DNA of 64,000 nt from an uncultured Clostridia bacterium (GCA_910587735.1 CAJUNT010000001.1:1-64000); one strand, 5' to 3'; shown: positions 7,093-14,840, numbered from the stretch's first letter. The notes: a model not told the origin generated them from the letters alone. Made by a program: numbers and translations.

Positions 7093-7521
7093 TTATACAA
7101 TTATTTGCATAGCAATACCATAATTCATATAAGGCTCATAACCGCCCCTAACCTCTTTGAAAATACTTTGTATGCTTTTTCCACTGTCAATTAGAGGTGC
7201 AAGAAATGTCGCAAGAATACGAGGAACATAACCTATACAGTAAGAGCCTTTACTTTTTACTGTAGCAATCACTGCTATCGCATTACTATCATGTGTATTG
7301 TCTTTTTCTCTATGTAAATCTAATGTGATGTCGGCATTGTTATAGCGTCTTAAATGCTCTAATGCTTTTTGTCTTTTGCCATATGTTACACCAGTTGCTT
7401 TTGTTTCTATTATCTGCATTTTTACTAATGCCCACGCTTTTACCATTGCATTGGCTCTATTTTGTCCTTGTTTTACTAATTTGTTAGCAATCGTCATAAC
7501 CTTTGAATGTGTTGTTTTCAT
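7093..7521 (-). CDS. HIRAN-domain protein
   Basis: About 142 residues. The N-terminal 35 residues form a helix-rich basic segment (KVMTIANKLVKQGQNRANAM) also seen in small phage and gut-Firmicute proteins. The rest fits a HIRAN domain (LDLHREKDNTHDSNAIAVIA, then IGYVPRILATFLAPLID). HIRAN domains bind DNA ends or damaged DNA in larger repair enzymes, and stand-alone forms occur in mobile elements. The start is placed at 7521 because AAGGAG lies 8 nt upstream; the longer frame (7548) has no site. It is the only gene in the right half of the element that reads leftwards. Confidence 0.75.
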   Translation of the reverse strand: MKTTHSKVMTIANKLVKQGQNRANAMVKAWALVKMQIIETKATGVTYGKRQKALEHLRRYNNADITLDLHREKDNTHDSNAIAVIATVKSKGSYCIGYVPRILATFLAPLIDSGKSIQSIFKEVRGGYEPYMNYGIAMQIIV

Positions 7522-7567
7522 TGTGTTAGCTCCTTCCCTTTTCATCAATTTGTGTTTTAAGAAGTGA

Positions 7568-7583
7568 ACTTTACCGGTAAAGT
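7568..7583. promoter_or_regulatory. 16-bp perfect palindrome upstream of the HIRAN gene
   Basis: ACTTTACCGGTAAAGT lies 47 bp upstream of the HIRAN start. A perfect 16-bp palindrome with a CCGG centre stands out in this AT-rich DNA and is a candidate operator; the binding protein is unknown. Confidence 0.45.
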
Positions 7584-7683
7584 GTTTGATGTGATTGCTA
7601 TTTTTCAGAGTGAACCTTTTTTCGGAAAAGCCTACTAAAAGGGGCTTACTAGATAGCTGTTATCTTTTATGATTATATTATAG

Positions 7684-7766
7684 TCTACTTATTAAGTAGA
7701 TTCAATAGGTAAATTATATAATTATTAAGTAGATATTTTAGTTATTTTGTATACTTGTTAAGTAGG
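7684..7766 (+). repeat. Three 33-bp-spaced repeats (operators or iterons)
   Basis: TAAGTAGA or TAAGTAGG begins at 7693, 7726 and 7759, exactly 33 bp apart. The first copy extends to a 17-nt palindrome (TCTACTTATTAAGTAGA) and the third to TACTTGTTAAGTAGG. The last copy overlaps the -35 box of the promoter of the ribbon-helix-helix gene, so autoregulation by that protein is the simplest reading. Confidence 0.65.
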
Positions 7767-7783
7767 TGCTTTATAGATATAAT
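7755..7783 (+). promoter_or_regulatory. Promoter of the ribbon-helix-helix gene
   Basis: TTGTTA at 7755-7760 and TATAAT at 7778-7783 are 17 bp apart. The -35 box lies inside the third 33-bp-spaced repeat. Confidence 0.65.
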
Positions 7784-7817
7784 ATAAAGAAATACTTAGA
7801 AAGGAATTAAAAATAAA

Positions 7818-8009
7818 ATGCCTAGAAAATATACAGAAGCACAAAAGAAAAGTGCTTTAAAATGGGATTCAACTAATCTAGATAGGGTTTCAGTAGCATT
7901 ACCTAAAGGAAAGAAGGAAGAAATAAAAAAAGTTGCTGAAAAGCATGGAGAGAGCGTAAACGCTTTTATCAATAGGGTTATCAATCAAGCAATGGAAAAA
8001 GAAAGCTAA
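7818..8009 (+). CDS. Ribbon-helix-helix (Arc/CopG-like) protein
   Basis: A 63-residue basic protein with a beta-strand segment DRVSVALPKGKKEEIKKVA followed by GESVNAFINRVINQAM, the strand-helix-helix arrangement of Arc/CopG repressors. AAAGGAA precedes the ATG. Three regularly spaced palindrome-like repeats lie immediately upstream. In mobile elements such proteins control copy number, segregation or their own operon. A DNA-binding role is well supported; the exact target is inferred. Confidence 0.82.
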   Translation: MPRKYTEAQKKSALKWDSTNLDRVSVALPKGKKEEIKKVAEKHGESVNAFINRVINQAMEKES

Positions 8010-8066
8010 CTATAAATATTTATGGTGGGTATTTAGTTGGTAAACAGTGGTAACAAAAATAAAAAA

Positions 8067-8163
8067 GTTGCAAGGTTGCAAAAAGTTAAAATTCAAATTC
8101 AACTCAAAAAGGTTGCATTCGTTGCATTCAAAAAATTAAAATTCAAATTCAAACAACGTTGCA
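8067..8163 (+). repeat. GTTGCA / TTAAAATTCAAATTCAA repeat block
   Basis: GTTGCA occurs at 8067, 8075, 8112, 8121 and 8158. The 17-bp word TTAAAATTCAAATTCAA occurs at 8086-8102 and 8136-8152, 50 bp apart. An open frame of 67 codons runs through the block but has a low-complexity lysine-rich product created by the repeats and is not called. It may be a second set of iterons or a partition site. Confidence 0.5.
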
Positions 8164-8284
8164 AAAGAAAAATAAAAATTTATATTGCATATACAAAAAT
8201 AATATGCTATGCTCTTAGTGTAAATATAAGCTTAATATGATATATTTTTATTGAGATGTAAGGCTGTTGACTTTTTATCTTGCT

Positions 8285-8319
8285 AATGACTTAGTGTAAA
8301 TACTAAGTCATTTTTTTAT
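8285..8319 (+). terminator. Strong terminator near the right end of the element
   Basis: AATGACTTAGT (8285-8295) and ACTAAGTCATT (8302-8312) form a perfect 11-bp stem with a 6-nt loop followed by seven T residues. Confidence 0.85.
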
Positions 8320-8437
8320 GTTAAAAACCTGAAAAAACCTGAAATAAAAATATAGAATTGTTAACATTTGTTGACATTGAAAAATACGGAAATGCTGAAA
8401 AATGTTGAAGCGAAAATATATTTATAGACATAATTTT

Positions 8438-8475
8438 TTGTTCTTTGTCTGTTCTTTATTTTGTTCTTTGTTCAT
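8438..8475 (+). other. Putative integrase arm-type sites (right end)
   Basis: TGTTCTT-type words begin at 8439, 8450 and 8462, with a partial TTGTTCAT at 8468. The spacing is 11-12 bp and the word matches the pair at 403-421. No gene lies between the ribbon-helix-helix gene and attR, so the rest of 8320-8574 is AT-rich non-coding DNA. Confidence 0.45.
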
Positions 8476-8538
8476 GATTTTTTTACATGATATAAAAAAA
8501 CAGATAGGGTAAAAACGGCGTAAAATCAATGTTTTTTA

Positions 8539-8566
8539 TTGACAATAATATATAATAAAACATAAT
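8539..8566 (+). promoter_or_regulatory. Promoter pointing into attR
   Basis: TTGACA at 8539-8544 and CATAAT at 8561-8566 are 16 bp apart, with a start site expected at the first bases of the attR copy. In the integrated state the product would be a short RNA with the tRNA-fMet 3' part and the terminator-like hairpin after it. Confidence 0.4.
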
Positions 8567-8574
8567 TTTCCAAA

Positions 8575-8616
8575 CTCATAACCCGAAGGTCGTTGGTTCA
8601 AATCCAGCCCCCGCAA
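8575..8616 (+). repeat. attR core (displaced tRNA-fMet 3' end)
   Basis: Right copy of the 42-bp repeat. It lacks the 5' half of the tRNA and so cannot fold as one. Since the integrase sits beside the intact tRNA, this copy most probably represents the original chromosomal 3' end pushed away by integration. Confidence 0.88.
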
Positions 8617-8682
8617 TGTGTGAAAAAAGCCTTAGAATTCAATGGTTCGAGGTTTTTTTTATTATTTATATGTTATAATTAT

Positions 8683-8714
8683 AAAAAACCACAGCTTTTG
8701 AGATAAGCTATGGT
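8683..8714 (-). terminator. Terminator of the FIST gene
   Basis: On the minus strand ACCATAGCTT pairs with AAGCTGTGGT and is followed by six T residues. Confidence 0.75.
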
Positions 8715-8744
8715 AATAGAGTTTGATATATTTTATAAAAATAA

Positions 8745-9851
8745 TTATTTAATTACTAAAATAGTAGATGTTTCATTAATATGTCCTAAAAATGCTTCGC
8801 CATTAGTAGAAAAGCCAATGCTATTATAACGTCCAAACAAAGAGCAATAGTGTTCTGTTAATTCTTTATTAAGCATTTCAAATGTATGATATAAACAATT
8901 AAAATTAATAACACCTGCTGGTGAATATGTAATTACACTATCTAATGCCTTTTGTGTATCTAACACAATATCGCCAATTTTTAAAACATTGATTTCTGCT
9001 CTTTCTGGTAAGCCACAATGAAGTGTGATACCATCTTCTTTTATTTGGTTGAATGTACGAACAAAAATTTCTCCATCAGCTACAATACCCAAAAGATTTG
9101 ATACAAAGTAATTTTGAATTTGGTCTTTTGGTATGTCGAGAACTTCAGCATATATTTCACTACATGGACGATTATCAAATTCATAAAGAATGCGATTATG
9201 CATATCAGATTTTGTCACAAGTGATGTACGGTCTGAAAGAATACAAACACTTTGTGTTTTTAAAATATCATAGCCATTTACTGTTTTTAAAATTGCTAAT
9301 ACGGCTGTTTTTGTATAAGATTTATCATCTACATAAATTTTAGAGATATTATTTTCAGTAGAGGAAGAAGAACCACCTACAAATAAAATATCGGAAGCAA
9401 TTCCAAGAGAATCCATAAAAACTTCTTCTGCCTTTGCACTAGATTCAAATAAAACAATTCCTACATAGCGGTCGAAATGATTAAAAATTTCTTCTTGTCC
9501 TCCAAATTGAGCCTCCATTTGTTGCATTAAACCATGAAGATTGTAATCTTTTTGTTCAATATTTTCCACTACTTCAATACAAACATCTTCTACACTTTTT
9601 TTATCAATTGCCATAATACTAACAGAATGATTTGTATAATTAGAATTACAATATTTACTATGTGAAGTTGAGCCAATAATTCTGCTATTAGGAAATGCAA
9701 TACTTAATTCTTTTGCTGGTGAAGATGTATCATAAAAACTAGAAGCAAAAAACAATAATAACTTTATATTAAAATCTTTTAATACTATTTTTGCTTGCTG
9801 TGCCATATCATGGCTGTCTATTCCTTTAATAGAAAGTGTTCTTATTGCCAA
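8745..9851 (-). CDS. FIST-domain sensor protein
   Basis: A 368-residue soluble protein with FIST N and FIST C regions: an early IKLLLFFASSFYD and FPNSRIIGSTSH, a central GIVLFESSAKAEEVFMDSLG with GGSSSS, and a C-terminal PAGVINFNCLYHTFEMLNKEL with GRYNSIGFSTNGEAFLGH. FIST domains are proposed ligand-binding sensors in signal transduction and are usually fused or adjacent to kinases, cyclases or chemoreceptors. Here no output domain is fused; a chemoreceptor gene lies nearby on the other strand. It is the first chromosomal gene beyond the element and is downstream of a small gene by 26 bp. Confidence 0.85.
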   Translation of the reverse strand: MAIRTLSIKGIDSHDMAQQAKIVLKDFNIKLLLFFASSFYDTSSPAKELSIAFPNSRIIGSTSHSKYCNSNYTNHSVSIMAIDKKSVEDVCIEVVENIEQKDYNLHGLMQQMEAQFGGQEEIFNHFDRYVGIVLFESSAKAEEVFMDSLGIASDILFVGGSSSSTENNISKIYVDDKSYTKTAVLAILKTVNGYDILKTQSVCILSDRTSLVTKSDMHNRILYEFDNRPCSEIYAEVLDIPKDQIQNYFVSNLLGIVADGEIFVRTFNQIKEDGITLHCGLPERAEINVLKIGDIVLDTQKALDSVITYSPAGVINFNCLYHTFEMLNKELTEHYCSLFGRYNSIGFSTNGEAFLGHINETSTILVIK

Positions 9852-9877
9852 TGTTATTCCACCTTTACTTCATTTTT

Positions 9878-10078
9878 TTATACCATTAATCCAAATTCTT
9901 TTGCGATATCTTTTACCTTCTGTACAACAGTAGAGTCATCTGGAGATGCAGGAGTATATTTATCAACTGCAATTCCTTTTAAAATCATTTTTGTTTTAAT
10001 ACTTCTTGCAATAATTTGATTTCCTTTCGATTTTTGAGTGATGACACTCTGAATGATATTATAAATTTGTCCAGCCAA
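9878..10078 (-). CDS. Small protein upstream of the FIST gene
   Basis: A short basic then acidic protein of about 66 residues, starting LAGQIYNIIQ and ending KVKDIAKEFGLMV, not recognised. A TTG start at 10078 is preferred because AGAGGTG is 8 nt upstream; the longest frame begins at ATG 10105, where the same AGAGGTG would be inside the coding sequence. It is 26 bp upstream of and co-directional with the FIST gene, so the two probably act together, but no function is evident. Confidence 0.55.
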   Translation of the reverse strand: MAGQIYNIIQSVITQKSKGNQIIARSIKTKMILKGIAVDKYTPASPDDSTVVQKVKDIAKEFGLMV

Positions 10079-10243
10079 TATCAAATCACCTCTCACAAAG
10101 TTCATAAATTATGGATACTATAATATGAAAACAATATATTAAAATTATTATGCCATATAGATGGTATTGTTTGCAGTTATTTAATTCGACAAATAAATTT
10201 TATATGGGAACATATAGCAAAGCAGCTTTTAGAGAATACAGAT

Positions 10244-10618
10244 TTGAATTGGACACAACTTGGCATGATGGGGCTTTTGATAGAAGCAGAAGGAAATGAA
10301 CTTACATTAAAACAACTGGAAAAAGGATTAAATATATCCCAGTCTGTAATTGCAAGAATGGCAATTTATTTAACAGAAAATGGATATACAGAATATACAA
10401 AAAATACTGATGATAAAAGAGTAAAAAAAATTTATTTATTGGAGAAAGGATTTCAATATTATAATGAAATTTTTGTTTCAATGAATGAAGAAGAACAACC
10501 AATGTTAGAAGGTATGTCGCTAGGAGAAAAAATTCTTTTTCAAGAACTTTTACAAAAGGTATTATTAAATAGTATAAAGGTACAGCAAGAAATGAAAAAT
10601 AACCAAAAACGTTTATAA
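10244..10618 (+). CDS. MarR-like regulator, N-terminus uncertain or disrupted
   Basis: The frame encodes a winged helix of the MarR kind (LNWTQLGMMGLLIEAEG, then QSVIARMAIYLTENGYTEY and a DDKR wing). From TTG 10244 it has 124 residues, shorter than the usual 140-150. The same frame stays open upstream to 10124 with family-like sequence (CHIDGIVCS, then FIWEHIAKQLLEN) but without any ATG, GTG or TTG before 10244. An ATG at 10111 is one base out of frame. It is therefore either a frameshifted gene, a gene with an unusual start, or a truncated product lacking the N-terminal dimerisation helix. Confidence 0.6.
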   Translation: MNWTQLGMMGLLIEAEGNELTLKQLEKGLNISQSVIARMAIYLTENGYTEYTKNTDDKRVKKIYLLEKGFQYYNEIFVSMNEEEQPMLEGMSLGEKILFQELLQKVLLNSIKVQQEMKNNQKRL

Positions 10619-10735
10619 TAAATATCTAATATTTTATTAGTGATGATATTCTATAATTAAGGGAAAAAGAATACTTCTAATATTTAGTAGGTAATGCAAA
10701 ATAATATGACATAAAAAAAGAAAGGGTTTAGTGTT

Positions 10736-12742
10736 ATGAAAAAATTTCTAAAAAATCAAAAATTAGTTACAAGAATTAGCATACTGACTACAATCATTAC
10801 ATTGTTGGGTCTTTTGATTCTTTGGATAATTATATCAAATAACATAGAATCTATTGTTAGAAAAAATATTACAAATGAAATGACGAATGCTGTACAGTCT
10901 AGGGCTTCTATTATTGATGATTATGTGACATCTGCTGAAGAATATTTGACTGCTTTTTCATTGAGTGAAGAAGTAAAAGATGTTCTTGCTCATCCAGATG
11001 ATGCAGAATTACTAAAAAGAGCTCAAATATATACAGAAGAATTTGCTAATGTCAAAGGTATATTTGAAGGTCTATATATTGCGACTCCTGATACATATGT
11101 ATTAACATACACTTCTCCAAATGCTATTGGCATTACAACACGACAAGGAGATTCTTTAAATACTTTTCGTGACACTATTTTGTCACATGATGAAATAACT
11201 AATTTAGGTATTATGGTATCGCCTGGGACGGGAAATATGGTGGTTTCTATGTATTATCCTATATTTGAAGGTGAGAAATGTATTGGTTATGTAGGAGGGG
11301 CAGTATATGCAAAAAGATTGATGGATTCCTTACTAGAATTAGAATTAAAAAGTTTGCCTAACAGTGAATATGTATTTATTGATGTTGAAACCAGTACATA
11401 TCTTTATCATAAAAATGAAGATTTATTGAATCAAGAAACAACAGATAAAGGGCATTTGGAAATTATTAATCGTGTAAAAAAAGACAAAAATACAGAGGCA
11501 AATGTATATGCTTATAAAGATGGAAATAATAAAAATCAAATGGTAATATATAAGTATCTGGATAATCGTAATTGGGTATTTATGGTACAGGATAGTGCTT
11601 CTGAAGTTTTTCAACCTGTTGTAACTACGGGCATTATAATTGGCTCTGCCTGTGCTGTTGTAGCAGCTTTAATTATATTAACAACACTTTCTATATTAAA
11701 AAAGACAGCAAAAGAATTGATGATTGTAGAAAATGCCATAGATAGTTTAGGAAAATTTGACCTTTCTGCTGATGAAGGATTAGAACAATTTTATGATAGA
11801 AAAGATGAAATTGGTATGATTGCAAATGCTACTCATGATGTTTGTCATCACTTAGCAAAATCTGTTGAAGACATTGGAAGAATACTAGGAGAAATGGCTG
11901 ATGGTAATTTAACTGTTGATGTAGAAAAAAATAAAGTTTACTATATAGGTAGTTTGGAAGCATTGGTAAAAAGCTTACAAACAATACGCTCTAAATTGAC
12001 AAAAGTATTAAAAGAAATTTCTTGTGTTTCAAAACAAGTAAATGCAGAAGCAGAACAAGTTTCAAACAGAGCAGAATCATTATCACAGGGAGCATCAGAA
12101 CAAGCATCTTCTATACAAGAATTATCTGATGAGATTGATTATATTTCTGAGCAAGTAAATACAACTGCTAATTTTGCCAATATTGCAGAACAGGAAAATG
12201 TGCAATCTCATGAGAAAATTAAAACTTGTAGCGAATATATGAATGAATTAGTAGGAGCTATGAAAATGATTGATGGAAAGTCAAAAGAAATTATTAAAGT
12301 AATCAAAACGATTGATGATATTGCTTCTCAAACGAAAATATTATCATTAAATGCTACAATAGAGGCATCAAGGGCAGGTGTAGCAGGAAGAGGATTTGCA
12401 ATAGTAGCAAATGAAGTAAAAAATCTAGCAAATAAGTCAGCAGAAGCAGCAAAAAATACTGCACTTTTAATTGAAAGTACTGTAAAGGCTGTGGAAAAAG
12501 GAAGTCATATTTCTAATGTAACAAATCAGTCTTTACAAGAGGTTGTGGAAAGTGCAGAGAAGGTATCACAATCTGTAAGTTCAATTTTTCAAACAGCATG
12601 TGACCAATCTCAAGCTGTAAATCGTATTTCACAGGGGCTAAAACAGATTGCAAATGTAGTGCAGGCAAATTGTGACGTTGTTATGGATTCTGCTATGGCT
12701 AGTGGAGAATTGTCTGAACAGGCTAGTATATTAAATGAATAA
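10736..12742 (+). CDS. Methyl-accepting chemotaxis protein (dCache type)
   Basis: A 668-residue chemoreceptor. A transmembrane helix spans about 15-37, and a periplasm-facing double-Cache-like sensor (residues 40-290) contains YIATPDTYVLTYTSP and YPIFEGEKCIGYVGGAVYA. A second membrane helix is near 295-320, followed by a HAMP-like region and a C-terminal signalling coiled coil. The hairpin tip is conserved (DDIASQTKILSLNATIEAS, then GRGFAIVANEVKNLA), so it can dock CheA/CheW. There is no C-terminal CheR-binding pentapeptide. AAAGGG precedes the ATG. Cache domains bind small metabolites such as amino or organic acids; the ligand is unknown. Confidence 0.95.
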   Translation: MKKFLKNQKLVTRISILTTIITLLGLLILWIIISNNIESIVRKNITNEMTNAVQSRASIIDDYVTSAEEYLTAFSLSEEVKDVLAHPDDAELLKRAQIYTEEFANVKGIFEGLYIATPDTYVLTYTSPNAIGITTRQGDSLNTFRDTILSHDEITNLGIMVSPGTGNMVVSMYYPIFEGEKCIGYVGGAVYAKRLMDSLLELELKSLPNSEYVFIDVETSTYLYHKNEDLLNQETTDKGHLEIINRVKKDKNTEANVYAYKDGNNKNQMVIYKYLDNRNWVFMVQDSASEVFQPVVTTGIIIGSACAVVAALIILTTLSILKKTAKELMIVENAIDSLGKFDLSADEGLEQFYDRKDEIGMIANATHDVCHHLAKSVEDIGRILGEMADGNLTVDVEKNKVYYIGSLEALVKSLQTIRSKLTKVLKEISCVSKQVNAEAEQVSNRAESLSQGASEQASSIQELSDEIDYISEQVNTTANFANIAEQENVQSHEKIKTCSEYMNELVGAMKMIDGKSKEIIKVIKTIDDIASQTKILSLNATIEASRAGVAGRGFAIVANEVKNLANKSAEAAKNTALLIESTVKAVEKGSHISNVTNQSLQEVVESAEKVSQSVSSIFQTACDQSQAVNRISQGLKQIANVVQANCDVVMDSAMASGELSEQASILNE

Positions 12743-12776
12743 GTAGTAAAATTTCAACTTGATAATTAATAATATA

Positions 12777-12824
12777 AAAACAACAGTTTTAAAAAAATGG
12801 AAATCAAAGCTGTTGTTTTTTCTT
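12777..12824 (+). terminator. Terminator of the chemoreceptor gene
   Basis: AAAACAACAG (12777-12786) pairs with CTGTTGTTTT (12810-12819), with further T residues after it. The remaining 300 bp up to the next gene is very AT-rich with no recognisable gene. Confidence 0.75.
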
Positions 12825-13123
12825 TATAAATTAATTTGAAAAAAATGATGTTATAAAATAAGTAGGAAAGTTATATTATTTTTATAATATCATTAATAAG
12901 TGTTTTAAATTTAGTTTTTTTAATATAAAAAACTTTAAAAATCAATACTTTTGACAACTTTGATTTTCAATGAAATATGTGATATAAAAAATATAATTGT
13001 TATTGATTTGTAGCAATACAAAAAATATAATGATATAAAAAATAAATAGCATTATAAAAATAATATTTTATCAGAAATTCTTTTATTAAAACTATAACAA
13101 TAGTATATTAAGGAGGAAATATT

Positions 13124-13753
13124 GTGACAAATAAACAAAGAAGAGATGCACAAATGGCATATATTTCGGATAGTGATGTTTTTGAGGAGCAGAAAATTTG
13201 CAGAGAAAAACTACAAAAGTTAAATTTTATGAATCGTTCAGATTTTGATGGCATTGCAGAAGTGATAAAAGATTTATTTGGTAAATCAGATGGTGCATTT
13301 GTTAATCCGCCATTTTACTGCGATTATGGAAAACATATTGAAGTTGGGAAAAATTTTTTTGCAAATTATAACTGTACTATATTAGATGTAGCACGTGTAG
13401 TCATTGGAGATAACTGCCAGATGGCGCCTAATGTGGCAATTTATACAGCAGGGCACCCCATTCATCCTATAAGTCGTAATTCTACTTATGAATATGGAAA
13501 AGAGGTGACAATAGGAGACAATGTTTGGATTGGAGGAAATACAGTAATCTGTCCAGGAGTACATATTGGCAATAATGTAGTAATAGGTGCTGGCAGTGTT
13601 GTAACAAAAGATATTCCAGATTGGGTAATTGCAGCAGGAAATCCTTGCAGTGTGATAAGAAAAATTACAGATAATGATAAAAGAAAACTATTCCGCAATG
13701 AAGAATTTGATGATGAAGCATGGAATGATATTATAAACAGAATGGAATTTTAA
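13124..13753 (+). CDS. Maltose/galactoside O-acetyltransferase-like protein
   Basis: A 209-residue hexapeptide-repeat acetyltransferase of the Maa/LacA/NodL group. The N-terminal helical part carries FGKSDGAFVNPPFYCDYGKHIEVG, and the left-handed beta-helix shows repeated V/I-x-I-G-D turns (VVIGDNCQMAP, VTIGDNVWIGGN, VVIGAGSVV). The catalytic His is in TAGHPIH. It would transfer acetyl groups from acetyl-CoA to a sugar hydroxyl. The GTG start is preceded by AAGGAGG. It is monocistronic with its own terminator (13771-13807). The exact sugar cannot be told. Confidence 0.9.
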   Translation: MTNKQRRDAQMAYISDSDVFEEQKICREKLQKLNFMNRSDFDGIAEVIKDLFGKSDGAFVNPPFYCDYGKHIEVGKNFFANYNCTILDVARVVIGDNCQMAPNVAIYTAGHPIHPISRNSTYEYGKEVTIGDNVWIGGNTVICPGVHIGNNVVIGAGSVVTKDIPDWVIAAGNPCSVIRKITDNDKRKLFRNEEFDDEAWNDIINRMEF

Positions 13754-13770
13754 TATGAAATCACATTAAA

Positions 13771-13807
13771 AATAACCTACCAATATATAATGATAGGTTA
13801 TTTTTGC
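13771..13807 (+). terminator. Terminator of the acetyltransferase gene
   Basis: AATAACCT (13771-13778) pairs with AGGTTATT (13795-13802), followed by T residues. Confidence 0.75.
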
Positions 13808-13952
13808 TTCGTCAGTTATTATAATAATATGAAGTATATATAGAAAAGATAATTTTTCTCATTAAAATTTAATTATGTTATAAATTTTTTTTAATGCTAT
13901 TTCATTATACTATAAACCGTACATGAAATTCCCTTTCCTGTACAGTTGCCCC

Positions 13953-13985
13953 GACTCAATACATAATGTTATGTATTGAGTCATT
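13953..13985. other. 12-bp perfect hairpin between convergent genes
   Basis: GACTCAATACAT pairs perfectly with ATGTATTGAGTC around a 6-nt loop, 14 bp beyond the stop codon of the leftward gene. The T-rich side favours rightward termination; on the leftward strand no T run follows. A second weak hairpin with GTACA/TGTAC arms lies at 13919-13943. Confidence 0.55.
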
Positions 13986-13998
13986 TTATTTATTATAA

Positions 13999-14655
13999 TT
14001 ATTCTGCTTTTTCTGTTTTTATTTCATCATCTTTGGATTCGTCAGTTTTATCTGTTTCTTCTGTGCCTTCTTTTGCCCATTCATCGAATCCTTTCATAAT
14101 TAAATCATATGTTTCATCTGTAATACTTGGCAATTTGCCTCCCCAAGTAGTTTCAGCAGCTTCAAATCCTTTTATAACAGCATTCTTTAATAATTCTAAT
14201 TTTGAAACATCACCGCCAGAAAGTGCTTTTGCCATATTCAAAATATTTTCTGATACAGCCTCTGGTGACCATTCTCCACCTGGAGAAATAGCCTCTAAAG
14301 CAGCTTGTTGTTCTTCTGGGCTAATAGTAATGCCTTCAAATAATGCTTTGTTTAATGTTTTTACTTGTTTTCCAAGCATATTTGAAACCATATTTTTAAA
14401 AGAAGCAATTCTTTGGTCAGAAAGTGCTTTTAACTGTTCTGCTGATAATTTTTTAGGTTTTTCATAAGTAATATTTTCTGTATTATCAGTAGAAGTATTT
14501 TGTGAAGATACAGAAGCAGAAGCAAAAAATGTATCTTGTTTTATTTGAGTAGATGATGTTGTTGTTTCCTTGCCGTTTTCTTTTACAGTTGTATTATTTT
14601 GCTGAACAACAGTAGAAGATGCATATACACTTGCATTTACATTCATAATATTCAT
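13999..14655 (-). CDS. Conserved clostridial hypothetical protein
   Basis: A 218-residue protein of a family I recall from many Clostridia but which has no assigned role. It has a low-complexity Ser/Thr/Asn-rich N-terminus without a signal peptide, then the conserved core LSAEQLKALSDQRIASF, GEWSPEAVSENILNMAKALSGG, and KGFEAAETTWGGKLPSITDETYDLI, and an acidic Lys/Glu/Asp tail. AAGGAAGGGG precedes the ATG. The disordered N-terminus recalls surface or flagellum-associated proteins such as YjfB relatives, but that is only a suggestion. Confidence 0.75.
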   Translation of the reverse strand: MNIMNVNASVYASSTVVQQNNTTVKENGKETTTSSTQIKQDTFFASASVSSQNTSTDNTENITYEKPKKLSAEQLKALSDQRIASFKNMVSNMLGKQVKTLNKALFEGITISPEEQQAALEAISPGGEWSPEAVSENILNMAKALSGGDVSKLELLKNAVIKGFEAAETTWGGKLPSITDETYDLIMKGFDEWAKEGTEETDKTDESKDDEIKTEKAE

Positions 14656-14771
14656 ATTTTATCCCCTTCCTTTGGTAAATAAATCGTTCCTTCTATAATA
14701 GTTATATCGGATTATATTATTAAAAATTAAGCCTTTTATTATGATTTGCTGTTAAAAATTAGTAAAATATA

Positions 14772-14840
14772 TTGACAAATGCTAAAATAAGGCATATGAT
14801 TACAAAGAAAATCCTATTAAAATAATAGGAGTTACTTTGT
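14772..14840 (+). promoter_or_regulatory. cysK promoter and leader hairpin
   Basis: TTGACA (14772-14777) and TATGAT (14795-14800) are 17 bp apart. The expected transcript begins with a hairpin: ACAAAG (14802-14807) with CTTTGT (14835-14840), an internal loop, then TCCTATT with AATAGGA. No T run follows, so it is not a terminator; it may stabilise the mRNA or bind a regulator. Confidence 0.6.

Noticed and set aside
7684..7766. Tandem 33-bp direct repeats of full length
   Set aside because: Only the TAAGTAG core and part of its left flank recur; the rest of each 33-bp unit differs, so these are spaced operators rather than a duplicated sequence.
8037..8240. 67-codon open frame with a lysine-rich product
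   Set aside because: It is created by the AT-rich GTTGCA and TTAAAATTCAAATTCAA repeats, has low-complexity composition, and shows no plausible ribosome-binding site or family resemblance.
13953..13985. Intrinsic terminator for the leftward gene at 13999
   Set aside because: The stem is perfect, but no T run follows on the minus strand, so it is listed only as a hairpin.
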